Positions 24,277 to 47,445 of a stretch of 64,000 nt of DNA are shown piece by piece. The notes under the pieces are model-generated. The model was not told the DNA's origin and made no database searches. It worked only from the letters and a program-made list of their open reading frames with translations. The position numbers and the translations under genes are program-made. Source of the DNA: Enoplolaimus lenunculus. Its lineage: Eukaryota > Nematoda > Enoplea > Enoplida > Thoracostomopsidae. The stretch is taken from assembly GCA_030248215.1 (NCBI GenBank), contig JASANG010002569.1, positions 1 to 64,000 on the forward strand. Direction: 5' to 3'. The first letter of the stretch is position 1; each line of letters starts with the position of its first letter.

Positions 24277-25061
24277 CATATATATCTGCTGACATCTTCA
24301 ATATTTATATATCTGTTCACAGTTTCACTGTACATATTATATATTTAACTTTTCTGCAGTTACTGTTTCAAATGGTTAAGTTTATACTTGATATTGGACT
24401 TAACAGTTTTTTCCCATGATTTTCTCTAATTATACCAAAGTAAAAAAGCATAGAAGCATTTTGTGTGACAGAAAACAACTTAAAACTGTAGAAAACGTTA
24501 GTTTATCAGTAATTTTTCCACTTAATTTGAGTCAAAATCGTGCAAAAGAACTCGCTCTTTTAGTGGCTTCGACAAATTAAGTGAATCTCACGCAACCGCA
24601 ACGCCGTTGAGCTGTTGCTATTCTCTTTTGTCCACAAATTTTAAGGGTTTGAAATTAAATTGAAATTTTCCATTTTTCTTCGCATCATTAAAAAACACTG
24701 CAAAAGTATCAAATTCTGTCAGCCAAAAACAACAAAAAAATCTGGAAAATGTGGCAGAAATTGAAAGAAATTCTTTGTTTTAAAGTTTTAGAAAGTTTTC
24801 TAATTGTAATTTTCTGTCAATTTTAACCGATTAAGAACACCACCGCTGCTTTCAAAAAAGCAAATTTTGTTCTTTTTAATAGGTTTTGCGGCTGACAATT
24901 TAATAAACTCACGCGCTGAATACACAGAACAGTCAAAAAAGTGATTTTAAGAGATTGAAATGATTTTCGACTTATTTTTTTTGTTTTTAGGAATTTCTAC
25001 AGTTTCAATAGTAACATTTATTTTAACAAATTCATTGGACTCCAGATTGATTCGCACAGAA
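22270..25061. other. Upstream flank of Tbx2/3
   Basis: No coding sequence recognised. It should contain the promoter and any 5' non-coding exon of Tbx2/3, but I cannot place a transcription start. A TA microsatellite lies at 24219-24286. Confidence 0.45.
24219..24286. repeat. (TA)n microsatellite upstream of Tbx2/3
   Basis: About 30 AT dinucleotides, followed by irregular ATATACATATATAT. Confidence 0.95.
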
Positions 25062-25188
25062 ATGTGTGACTAAACATTTCAATGCCACGAAATTAATTGG
25101 CTGTCGTGCAAATAACAACAACAACAACAACAACAACAGCAGTGTAGCTGATTTACATATCGTGGTTCAGTTCAACATATCATTGATT
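25062..25188 (+). promoter_or_regulatory. Probable 5' leader of Tbx2/3 with two tiny uORFs and a CAA repeat
   Basis: If transcribed, this stretch has an ATG at 25062 closing after three codons (TAA at 25071-25073) and another at 25082 closing after four (TAA at 25094-25096). A CAA/AAC repeat runs from about 25112 to 25142. The Tbx2/3 frame stays open here back to a GTG at 25066 but has no ATG before 25189. Neither the transcript start nor leader splicing can be seen. Confidence 0.4.
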
Positions 25189-37866
<12,678 letters not shown>

Positions 37867-37901
37867 AGTCATACTTTGTTATTCCGCTTTTTAAATTGGA
37901 C

Positions 37902-38126
37902 CAGGGTGTAACCGGCTTTCCGTTTCTGTTATCTCAAAAATTTAGATCCATCCACCATTATTTTTAAATTTGGTAAACCCGATGAATATTTACACGCTTC
38001 AATTGTGTTGGCAGAAAAACAAAACATCTTTGAAACTTTTATACTTCAATATCTGTTTTTCGTTTCTGTTTCCGTCATTTTGATCGCTATTCGTTTCCGT
38101 TATTTTTACTATCCGTTTACACCCTG
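37902..38126. mobile_element. Family G MITE just after the Tbx2/3 stop codon, 225 bp
   Basis: It starts CAGGGTGTAACCGGC and ends CCGTTTACACCCTG. The flanks AATTGGAC (37894-37901) and AATTCGGC (38127-38134) agree at 6 of 8 positions. It begins 35 bases after the stop codon, so it should be transcribed as part of the Tbx2/3 3' UTR unless the message ends sooner. Confidence 0.7.
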
Positions 38127-39346
38127 AATTCGGCTTAAATATTACCCTGTAAGCCGAAATCTCAATTAATTTGTAACAGTTTCGGTTAATTTTCGCAAAG
38201 TCAAGCTCTATGATTAGTCAAAGCCTAAATTCTAAGCTGAACGTGAGTTCAACCTAATTAGCACTCACCAATACAGCAAAAATTATCAAATTCACACTGT
38301 ATATTGTTATTTATGCAACGTATTTTTGTGTTTTAACCATGTTTTAAACCAGGGTATAACCCAAGGTCTGCCTCCGACTACCGGTGAAAAGTTGATTGCG
38401 CTCCGGCTTCGATCGAATTTCTGCCAGGGTTCCGGCAATTCCGGTAATGAAATTTTGCACAGTTTCATAAAAACTTTGCAATACAGTTTGTTGTTCGAAC
38501 AGCTGTAAGATCAATTTCTGATACGCGAAAAATTTCAAAAAAATTACACGACGCAATGTTTTTTGCTACTTTACTTCGAACCGTGCAAGAATTTTCAAAG
38601 CTGTCGTCAGTCCATTCAGTTTGAGCGTAGAAACATTATCCCCTCCGAAAAATATTAAATTATCCAGTTCATCCAATTAGTGTGAAAACCAATCAGATGT
38701 CCGAAATAAAGTACTCAAACCACGAGCTCAGCGGTGATTTGACAACCGTGGGCACCTGTTTAAACTGTTTCTCCAAAATGTTTTCGCTCGTATGCAACAT
38801 TTTTAGACACAAAACGAAGGGAATATCGCTCCCTTTGAAATGGTGTTCCATGTTCTGGACCGACGTTCGGATAGTCGGTCAGCTCAAACAGGTCCGATAT
38901 GGCCCCAATAAAATTATTATGACAAAATGAAACCCCCGAAGGGTCGGGCCCCGCTCAATCGGGGGTTTGGGGGTTCTTCCACCGGCACTGATCATGTTTG
39001 TGAACCGAGTTATACTTGTCAATTTCAGTTTAATCATACTTGTAACACAATGCACAATTTACATATTAATGTGATCAAAATAAAAACAGTATTTTCTATT
39101 TTATTGTGATTGCATTGTATTGTTTAAATTCGTAACGCTAGCAATATATAAGGGGGGTGCAGAATCTCGCCTTAATCCAGAACGATATTTTGTTTCTAGT
39201 ACACTTATTCCTTAAGCGTTTTAGACAAAGTGCTGCGAACAATTTCGAATATTGTCGCCAACTATCGCTTAGCATTTTGTTTACGGTCAAAGTTTACCGT
39301 TGACTAATTCGAAAGTCATAAGGCATTTCGCCAAAAAGTAGTCGAT
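38127..39346. other. 3' flank of Tbx2/3
   Basis: A truncated family G copy begins at about 38345 (CCAGGGTATAACCCAAGG). A degenerate repeat shared with Tbx2/3 intron 1 lies at 38885-38990. An AATAAA at about 39079, followed by T-rich sequence, is a possible but unproven poly(A) signal, some 1.2 kb after the stop codon. Confidence 0.45.
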
Positions 39347-39440
39347 TCTTCAAAGCTTTAGACTATTTTTTACTTAGGCTTAGGCTTAATAGGCTTAGGT
39401 TTGGGAATATGTTTATACTGACATTATAGCCCTGTTGTTT
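39347..39440 (-). mobile_element. Family A fragment
   Basis: CAAAGCTTTAGACTATTTTT, TTAGGCTTAGGCTTAATAGG and TATAGCCCTGTT match the right two-thirds of family A. It lies close to the complete copy at 39555. Confidence 0.65.
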
Positions 39441-39554
39441 AACATTGGCTCCAAATTTGGTTATCACTGTTGGCACCACAAGGTACAGTGTGTACATACG
39501 CGGCCGCTGAAGCCCAGCATTATTGTCTAACTGCATTTTACAGTTCAATCTCGT

Positions 39555-39744
39555 GGCCCATATATAGAACAGGGCCGGATCGTTTCCCAAAAACGCTATA
39601 ATAGAGTCTGTTTCAGCTTTAGACTAATTTTTTCCTTAGGCTTAGGCTTTTTAATAGGCTCATCCATACGCTTAGGCTTAAGCTTAAGCTTAGCCTTAGG
39701 AATATACTTATACTACTGTTCCAGCCCTGTTCTATACATGGGCC
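39555..39744 (-). mobile_element. Family A MITE, complete, 190 bp, perfect 8 bp target duplication
   Basis: The ends GGCCCATATATAGAACAGGG and CCCTGTTCTATACATGGGCC are inverted repeats. AATCTCGT is duplicated exactly at 39547-39554 and 39745-39752. The interior runs ATAATAGAGTCTGTTTCAGC, TTAGACTAATTTTTTCC, repeated CTTAGGCTTAGGC, then ATACTTATACTACTG. Eight-base duplications are typical of hAT transposons; no transposase is encoded. Confidence 0.9.
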
Positions 39745-40484
39745 AATCTCGTAATATGGTAACCCCTACCGTATTCATAAATTTAGCAAACTGTTCCCGG
39801 TTTCGCTTCGCAACATTAGTATAATTTTTGTTCAAAATCATTTGAGACAAATTTGTCTAACAAACATGGAATATGGCCAGACTCCAAACCTGTAAGCCTG
39901 CCGAACATATTATGTGGTCCAAAAATTTTATTTATTGCTTACGTGGCGTTTGCAATATTTACAAGCCAGACTATAAATGATATTTCCACGGAGGGATAGA
40001 AATAGCTTATGGTACCGAACACCCCCCCCCCCAGGATTCTCCTTTGGCTGCGGGCATAACCAGACGCTAAATACAACATAGTAAAACGTTCAATCACAAC
40101 CAGACCACTTGTGCCTAAATCAGTAGTTTAAGTACCGTTCTCGCATTAAACCTAAGCCACGTGCCGTCATTATTTACTCTTAGCCCCAATCCAAACGTTT
40201 GTTTGGTTTCGATATCTTTACCACTCGGCTCGCCCGCAGAGGCCCCAAATTTTATTGAAAAGGCACAAAAATACAACAGGGTGCACGCGGATGTTCAATT
40301 TACCATCTCTATTCTCAGTAGCTTTTTTGCTGTTATCCTCAAATGCGATATTTGCAATGAAGCTCGTGTTCTGAACGACGATAAACGCTTTAACAATAGG
40401 TAAATAAGCGTAAATTATTTGACATAAACCCACGTTTAAAACAAACCTTTTCATTTGTTGGCTTCAAAGTGTTGACCTATGCAA

Positions 40485-40530
40485 TGATCAAGGGCGGAAA
40501 GTTTTTCTGCGGGACTGCAATATTGCGAGC
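40485..40530 (-). mobile_element. Family A end fragment
   Basis: TGATCAAGGGCGGAAAGTTT and TCTGCGGGACTGCAATA match one terminal type of the family; the remainder of the copy is missing. Confidence 0.5.
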
Positions 40531-40736
40531 ATCGGATGAACCAGATGCATCGCAACATTTTTCAACGCAACAGCACTGGTGGGATACATTCTCATAGCGC
40601 GCCTGGATCGGCTACGCTGTGGCCAGAAATTGTTACCACAGTAGGCAAGACTTGACTTAAGAAAAAACTTTTATTGTTCTAGTAATTTTTAACTATTTTA
40701 AATGTTCTCCGAAAAAGTTCTACTAATTGTGGCAAG

Positions 40737-40935
40737 TGTCCATGTATAGAACAGGGCCGAATCGTTTTCCGGCGGGTCTGTGATATATAGTCCGTTTGAG
40801 CTTTAGACTAACTTTTTCGCTTAGGCTTTGGTTTAGGCTTAGGAATAGGCTCATCTTTACCATTAGGTTTAAACTTAGGTTTAGACTTAGGAATATGCTT
40901 ATACTACTGCTCTGGCCCTATTCTATACACGGGCG
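40737..40935 (-). mobile_element. Family A MITE, complete, about 199 bp
   Basis: CCATGTATAGAACAGGGCC at the left pairs with GGCCCTATTCTATACACGGG at the right. The flanks GTGGCAAG (40729-40736) and GTGGCGCG (40936-40943) agree at 6 of 8. The interior has GAGCTTTAGACTAACTTTTT and several TTAGGC-like hexamers. Confidence 0.8.
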
Positions 40936-40943
40936 GTGGCGCG

Positions 40944-42341
40944 GGTGCTCGTATAATATGTAGTTTCAGGTTGGTTATTAGACCGAATTTTGTTTCAAAG
41001 ACTAAAAGTTAACTTTTCAACAACCGGTTTAACTTCATACCTCTAACAAATGGACGGTTATTCCACCCCAAAGGTTTAGCGAAAATGACACGCGGGTGGT
41101 ATGACACGTTTTTGCCTGGCGCACTTTACCCTGTGACAAATAGCACCGATTTTAAGTCACGCACTATCAGCTTATAGTAGTGAGCTTTTACGCAGGGCGT
41201 ATCGCCTGAATAGCCATTTAGCATTTGAGCCGCAAGGTGGAATAAAACTCACGTATATAAAGTATTTGATTTTATTGAGGGTTTGCCAAATGTAGGAGTT
41301 CATAAGATAACGAGAAATCAAGACAGAACCAACGAAAAGGTAACGTAAGCATGTCGACACAGCCCAAGACAAATTATATTTTAGTAAAGCTAAATTTAAA
41401 ATTTTTAGTTATTTTAAATTAAATAAAATGAGAAAAATAGTTAAATTTTGTGAAAATTTCGTTTTGTCCATAGGCTTGAATACCGGTTTCCATATTTGTA
41501 CTCTATGATTTACAGTTGTTGCACAGTTGTAGACGCCCCCCCCCCCAAATTTGTCAGCCACGCAGTGGAAAACTTAGTTAAAAATACTGGGGACATAAGT
41601 TTGCTAACGACAAATAAAATGCCTGAGAGCTTGCTATTTTGCCCCACCGTAATTTTAAAAAGGTGCCGCTTCAGAGTTTACTTTAAAAAGCGGCACGTAG
41701 TCAAAGACCACTGAACTAGAGTAATTATTTATATTTACACCCTTTGCAGGTCAATTTTATACGCAGGGTCAGGGTCTATAAAAGGGTTATAGGGGAACTA
41801 AATAGTTCGATTTGAATAATGTTCGCTTAAATTGCGAGATAAGCGTTAAAGGTAACATTTTATAGGGTGATAATTACAAGGTCATAACGTTTAGAATACG
41901 ATATAATAGTCTGTAAGTGTTGACAATTTATATCCAAGCAAAAACGGGGCTAAAGTTACATCCGGTAAGCTAAACCTAATTGTGCGCAACTGGTCATAGC
42001 TAGGAGTTTGGTTTTAGGGGTGGCCAAATCGACGTTTTCTGTACTGATGTCACTCACACCAAACACTTAAAGCTGTAATACGCCACATACGTATTTTGGG
42101 CAAGTTTCCAACACAATTATTCTATTAGACGATTTGCATACCGCTGTTTATGCATTCGCTAACACTTTTGCTCATTGCGCAAAGACGGACAACTATACTT
42201 TGTTTTAATAAGCAGAGATTTTATTACACTTCTATGAATATATAGCAAGGTGCACAAGCTTTTATTCACATAAACGATTGTTTAGAATAATTTCAGCGGT
42301 TTTAATACAGTAAAAAAACAAAGGGAAGTACAGCATCACAC
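40944..42341. other. Intergenic DNA, no gene recognised
   Basis: AT-rich; a C homopolymer lies near 41528-41538 and short open frames have no recognisable features. Confidence 0.5.
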
Positions 42342-42514
42342 GGCAAATGTATAGAACAGGGCCGTAACAGTAGTATAAGCATATTTCTAAGCCTAAGCGT
42401 ATAAGGATAAGCGTAAACCTGATTCTAAGCCAAAGCAAAAAATTTGTCTTAAGCTTAAGCTTACTTATTGCAGTTCCGCGCAAAAACGGTTCGTCCCTGA
42501 TGTTTACATGGGTC
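42342..42514 (+). mobile_element. Family A MITE, near-complete, about 173 bp
   Basis: It starts GGCAAATGTATAGAACAGGG, continues AACAGTAGTATAAGCATATT and CTTAAGCTTAAGCTTAC, and ends TCCCTGATGTTTACATGGGT. The right end is the alternative GTTCCGCCCCTGATCTTTAC type. Confidence 0.75.
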
Positions 42515-42829
42515 GCACAAGCACGAGCGCATATATTTATGTGTTTTGTGATAAATGTAGCACGTTGCAATATTAATAACTTTAGGTAATAATAACAATA
42601 TTGTAATGATGGCATACATGCGGTTGCGGGTCTTTGGTTTAAATCAGGTCAGTCTCACCGGTCGAAAATAACCCGCACAACTCTCAGCCATAAAGACATT
42701 ATTTAGAGTTTAGTTGGTTAAAAGCTGTAATTAATCAAAAAATAACTTAAGTAGAATGTTAACACCGCGATAGGGTGCGCTAAATCGCACCATCGCGTGA
42801 GAATTCTCCGTTTCCGGTTCCGATTGCTA

Positions 42830-43000
42830 TATTTTGTAGTCGCACTACAATCATGTTTTCACTAATGGACTTAGAGGGGGGGGGGGGCGTGTCCCTCGTC
42901 AGCAAATTTTTTGTAATAAAATAGTTAAGTTCACGTTACAATTTTTCAGTTGTACATTAGACTTTCATAACGTTTTCAATCCGCCCCTGCATAAGTTTCT
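42830..43000. mobile_element. Possible family F relative
   Basis: CACTAATGGACTTAGAGG at the left and AATCCGCCCCTGC at the right, with an internal AAGTTCACGTTACAATTTTT, recall the element at 22037-22242. A run of about 10 G lies at 42877. The boundaries are uncertain. Confidence 0.3.
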
Positions 43001-43022
43001 GCATTTTCCGTTACATGTTTCA

Positions 43023-43162
43023 TTGAGGGACACTACAGGACGGTTACAGTAGTTTAAGCATATTCCTAAGCCTGAGCACAGTCATAAAACGCTTAAAGAT
43101 TTAGCTTATTCTATTGCAGTCCAGCAGAAAAACGTTCCGCCCCTGATCTTTACATGGGTCAT
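43023..43162 (+). mobile_element. Family A MITE, partial
   Basis: GGTTACAGTAGTTTAAGCAT, ATTCCTAAGCCTGAGC and the right end GTTCCGCCCCTGATCTTTAC match the family. The left end is diverged. Confidence 0.65.
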
Positions 43163-43472
43163 GGGCAAATACAAATTTGTGATTAAAGCGTAAAAAGCGA
43201 CAGTAACCACGACACTTGAGAAGTATGAGCAGAAAAAGAAAGCCACAGTCACTATTTGACAATGCCTGTGTTGTCAAATTTGGCCAAATCTGAAACAAAA
43301 TCCGATATTCTGTTCCCATCCTGATTTGAATGCTAATGATAGGGTCCATATAGCATTGTTGCTACAAGATGTACGAAGTTAGAAAGGGCCTTAGTCCAAC
43401 AAAATTGCTCGTAACACCATGCAACTATGGGGACAGGAGAGCCACGGGTCCTGAATAATTTTGAGGGAACGA

Positions 43473-43610
43473 AATGTCATAGGACGATTTTGCCAGAAAA
43501 CAATTGTCGTAGGACGATTTATCCGAGGGGTCAATTGTCGAAAGACAATTTCTATGGGAGAAGGAATTGTTGTCCTAGGACGATTTCTCCCGGGGTGTGA
43601 AATTAGCCCG
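43473..43610. repeat. Imperfect tandem repeat with GTCGTAGGACGATTT units
   Basis: Four related units of roughly 35-40 bases, each built on AATTGTCGTAGGACGATTT followed by a CCGNGGG-like spacer, with one unit diverged to AATTGTCGAAAGACAATTTC. Each unit is partly self-complementary. Confidence 0.65.
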
Positions 43611-43695
43611 GGGCGACATGATCATATGCGATATTTGTATGATACCAGTAATGTAATAACAGGGTCGCTGTTGCAATTGTAACGTTCGCACACGG

Positions 43696-43861
43696 CCCGT
43701 AGCCAACGGGTGAGGGCGTTGGGGTTTAGCCCCCTAAAAAATTTTGCCCGCCTAAATAATTTTCAACCTTGCTTGTAAGTCAGTCGACGAAAACACTTTT
43801 ATGCCACTCCGGAAAAAATTTTAGCCCCCTGGCACAGTGAGAGCTGGTTATGGGCCTGGTC
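43696..43861. mobile_element. Family H MITE
   Basis: GGCCCGTAGCCAACGGGTG at the left and GAGCTGGTTATGGGCC at the right are inverted repeats. The interior holds GTTTAGCCCCCTAAAAAATT and ATTTTCAACCTTGCTTGTAA; the second block recurs at about 52398-52420. The flanking duplication is unclear. Confidence 0.6.
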
Positions 43862-44475
43862 CACAATTGCTGCTGTTTGCTTGTTTGCAAATCTTCGCTG
43901 ACAGGCTGTAATTGCTACACACGTTTGAGAATATCGGCTACAGTAACAGGGCTGTAGCTACGGAAAGGCGCAAGATTGGTCATTTAGGGTCATCTTTGTC
44001 TCCTCAGCCACCAAACATTTATCTACTGCGTCGAATGAATTCCATGTGACGCAAATTTTGGCCAAAGACTATATTATAGCACAATTAAACCTTTATGTCA
44101 CCCGTTTCCATTTATTACAACAATATGTATGTGTATATATACATATATACATACATGTATAACATATATATATTTATAAACTAAAACGGCGGAAACGTTA
44201 TTAATAAGTTTGTCTAAAAAATTTTTTTGGCAAATTTCTCTTCGGGATCATGTTTTGATATATAGTTTTTGACCTGATTTGACCCAGAAACCAGGTATAA
44301 TTATGTCATCAAAATTGACAGTATTTAAACCAATAATATCACATATATTTGGACGTAGATTGAAGCATAACGTGGTTTAAGGGCCAATATTCTCAAATCT
44401 GTGTAGTCGCTGCAATATCGCCAGTTGTAGTGTGATATCATGGGGAATGGGGTTCGCATAGGCGATTGCCATGAG

Positions 44476-44647
44476 TAGTGGCGGATCCAGGATGTCAAAA
44501 TGGGGGGCCAAAATTTCACATGTAAAAAACTTACTTTTGACCCGCACACAAACCACGAATTACTGTCATAAAATTGCTATATAATTTTTGTCGAGATGCT
44601 GTTGGAGGGCCCACGGCCGGGGTGGGCCCCCCATTCATCCGCCATTG
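44476..44647. mobile_element. Family F hAT-like MITE, perfect 8 bp target duplication
   Basis: The ends TAGTGGCGGATCCAGGAT and ATTCATCCGCCATTG are inverted repeats of the widespread hAT type. GCCATGAG is duplicated exactly at 44468-44475 and 44648-44655. The 172 bp interior has no coding capacity; a GGGCCC-rich hairpin lies near its right end (about 44606-44630). Confidence 0.88.
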
Positions 44648-44655
44648 GCCATGAG

Positions 44656-45432
44656 TTGCAAAGAGGGGTAAGATGGGAATTAATTTAAAACTGCTGGGAC
44701 CCCACCAATGTCGCTTTCAGTTGATTTCAAAGAGTCACTGAGATGACGTTCTCACGCAGGCATAAGGAACTTCCCTGTAATGCAAGTTATGATGTTTCCA
44801 GCATTCTCATCATAAGCGACTACCCTAGATATCTGTCACAGACAAAGCATGAGGGTTCGTTAGGCGAGTAGACTTACCCTTTTAGAAAGAAGCCCTTATG
44901 TTGACCCCATATAAAGGCGTCCCCACGGGGGGCTTTGGGAAGCCGCGCCCGCCCGCAAATTTGTTTGGTTCTCCGTCCAAATACACTGGGTTAAACTGAA
45001 CAATCTTGAATTGCAATTGCAGGGCGCGTCAAAATTATTCGGTGCCCCGCAAATATAATTTTCTACGGATGCAGCTGACACCATAGTTTTTTATAGTTCA
45101 ATGCTATATATATTGTCGACGGCATCTTAAGAAACTTTTCTTCAAATTTTGCATTGAATGCCTTGCCGGTTTGACAGTTTGTACAGCTTTGACCCGTATC
45201 TTACTTAGCATTTGCAAATACAGGCGTAATTTAGACCACTGTGACTATTGTCGCTACGGTTAGCGATGCTCATGTTTCAAATGTTTCAACGAATCAAGAA
45301 CTCTCAAAATTTGCAAATTACAATTGTCGGACGAGATCCAGTCACACGGACGATTTTTTGCACAGCTTCAACTCATGCTTCATTAGCGATAACAAATAAT
45401 CGTGGTATATATCTGTATTACAACCTACATAA
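44656..45432. other. Intergenic DNA, no feature recognised
   Basis: Short open frames only; nothing supported. Confidence 0.5.
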
Positions 45433-45439
45433 CTACCAG

Positions 45440-45769
45440 CAAGAGTGGATGATCACTTTATAACAAGAGTGTGCAACTGAGTACATTCTGTGTATTAAAG
45501 AATGTACCCGGCACGCGTTGCGTTGTCCTACCCCCCTTGTTTAGGGGGTCTGTATGCAGTTTTATATCGTAGTAATGCTATGAGCAAAACCCCCCTTGTT
45601 TAAGGGGGCAGGTGTACTGAAGCGTACTTTATTGTTAATCTCTTGCTTAAACCCCCTTGATTGAGGGGGGGGGGTTGAACAAAAATGCAACGCGTTCTTG
45701 TACATTTAGTACCATGCACAGCCCAAGCAGTTGCACACTCTTCTGCAAGTTGGACATCATCCACTCTTG
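45440..45769 (-). mobile_element. Family C MITE, 330 bp
   Basis: The ends CAAGAGTGGATGATCA and ATCATCCACTCTTG are inverted repeats. The flanks CTACCAG (45433-45439) and TTACCAG (45770-45776) agree at 6 of 7. AATGTACCCGGCACGCGTTG is the inverse of the block in the copies at 14909 and 15242. C- and G-rich runs (CCCCCCTTGTTTAGGGGG) form local hairpins. Confidence 0.8.
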
Positions 45770-45934
45770 TTACCAGCAACTTCGAAAATTGGTATTATCG
45801 CCTGGGTTCTCATTGGGATCCCACCTAAATTTACCGCAGGATTGGATAGGGTAGAAAATTCTTGCCGCCATAACGTTCCGGCTAATTAGTTATAACAATA
45901 GCGCACGGTCACTCTTGAGTGACCAGCTATCGAT

Positions 45935-46205
45935 ATATGTGTGGCACAAAATGTACCACCGGGCGTTGCGTTTTTGGTTGGCCCCCAATCAGATGTTTAG
46001 GGGAGTCGCTATTACATGCAAAAGCCCTAAAATAAACGGTAATCGGAGCATTTATAATGCCGTATACATACAGTGCCATGGTTAACACAAGTTGTACCCC
46101 CTAAGGAAGGTATTCCGAAAACGCAACGCATGCCGGGTACTTTCTTTCCTACATAGAATGCAGCTAGTTGCATACCCTCGTTGAAGTCTGCAACATCCAC
46201 TATTG
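45935..46205 (+). mobile_element. Family C MITE, diverged copy
   Basis: CACCGGGCGTTGCGTTTTTG, AAAACGCAACGCATGCCGGG and the right end CATCCACTATTG match family C. The left end is too diverged to place exactly. Confidence 0.65.
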
Positions 46206-47273
46206 GTATTAGGTTGTGTATTTGTATATCAAACAGTTAACTGGTAGGATTACAGATTGCATCTGGGGCAGATATGCACTGCGTACAATTTCAAATCATG
46301 GTGTTGAATAGATATTGGGAGTTGAACCTATGGAATTATGCCGTTAATAGTTGTATATCTAATTATTTTTTAGTAGTTTGGTCCACGTTTATTTATTGAA
46401 GCTGGTCCACTAGGAGTCAACAAGATTGACGGACTCAGGGACTTATAGGCTTAGGTTTAGCTTTCGCTTAGGCTTAGGATTAGACATGTGATTAGGATCT
46501 GTGCAGGCATACACCTTGTCTTAGTGCGGGTAGGCCCTTCATTCATGAGTAATTTTTGATTTTATGGATTGTAGAATTGCTCGGACTCTTAGCGTTGTCC
46601 AGTTGTACAAGTTTTGCTGTCCGCCGGCTACTGTGATTCTAAATTCACTCTGAATAATATTTTTCCACAATTAAAATTTTGAACTTCAATGATGGCAATT
46701 TCCAAACGTTTTTACCACTGTAAATACATGTTTCTAAATGGTTGCAGTTGTTTGGGCTTCAAGCAACATATTGAACTAATGACATAGCTAATTTTTGTGA
46801 CAAGATAAAGATAGGTAATTTTGCATTGGATTACCTGGTATAATAACCGTGTTGTACCCGAATTTTAAGTATTTTAATATTAACCGCAATAGTCGATCGA
46901 AAGGCACAAAATTCCAAAGACAACATTAATACACACACATATATATATATTTAGTTGTACTTTTAGCTATATGTAGCACCTATTATCAGTTGGCAATTGA
47001 TTTGGAAATTTTTGAGCAATTAAATCAATCGTGTTTTATGTTACGAATGTTTTTTCGCTTACTGCTGGGAGAAATTCGTTTGTAGTCCGATCCAATGCCG
47101 TAGTTCGTTTGTTTGAAAACCTATCGTTAACCGGTAATAGGTGCAATAGTTTTTGGCGAATACGGTCCAATTTCTATCATTCTGCTTAAGACGCCCTTAA
47201 AGTTGTGGCGGGCTCAAGGCGCGGCAGCATTCCTGAGGGCAAACTTAATTCAAACTTATCTACTATATGGCTA
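46206..47273. other. Intergenic DNA with a short family A fragment
   Basis: TTAGGC-rich sequence at 46440-46500 (CTTAGGTTTAGCTTTCGC, TTAGGCTTAGGATTAG) is a family A remnant. The rest is AT-rich without a recognisable gene. Confidence 0.5.
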
Positions 47274-47445
47274 CTGTAGCGATCCGAATAAAAAAGGGCG
47301 TGGACTAATATTTATTTGGCCTCTCCAACTTGTATCCCACTTGTTGTTTAGTTACGGAAGTTACGGACTGTTATGTAAATTTAACCCGCCCTCCGGCACC
47401 ATTTGTTACCGATACATCCAGTATTGCAACTATCCGTTGAATTAA
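47274..47445 (+). mobile_element. Family B MITE, truncated
   Basis: It starts CTGTAGCGATCCGAATAAAA and follows the complete copy at 56248 through TATTTATTTGGCCTCT, CCGCCCTCCGGCACC-like sequence and ATCCGTTGAATTAAA, then stops. The right half and right end are absent. Confidence 0.6.

Noticed and set aside
25066-25188. In-frame N-terminal extension of Tbx2/3 with an Asn run
   Set aside because: The frame has no ATG here (it opens at GTG); the first ATG is 25189, which has a good context and gives the conserved MAYHPF start.
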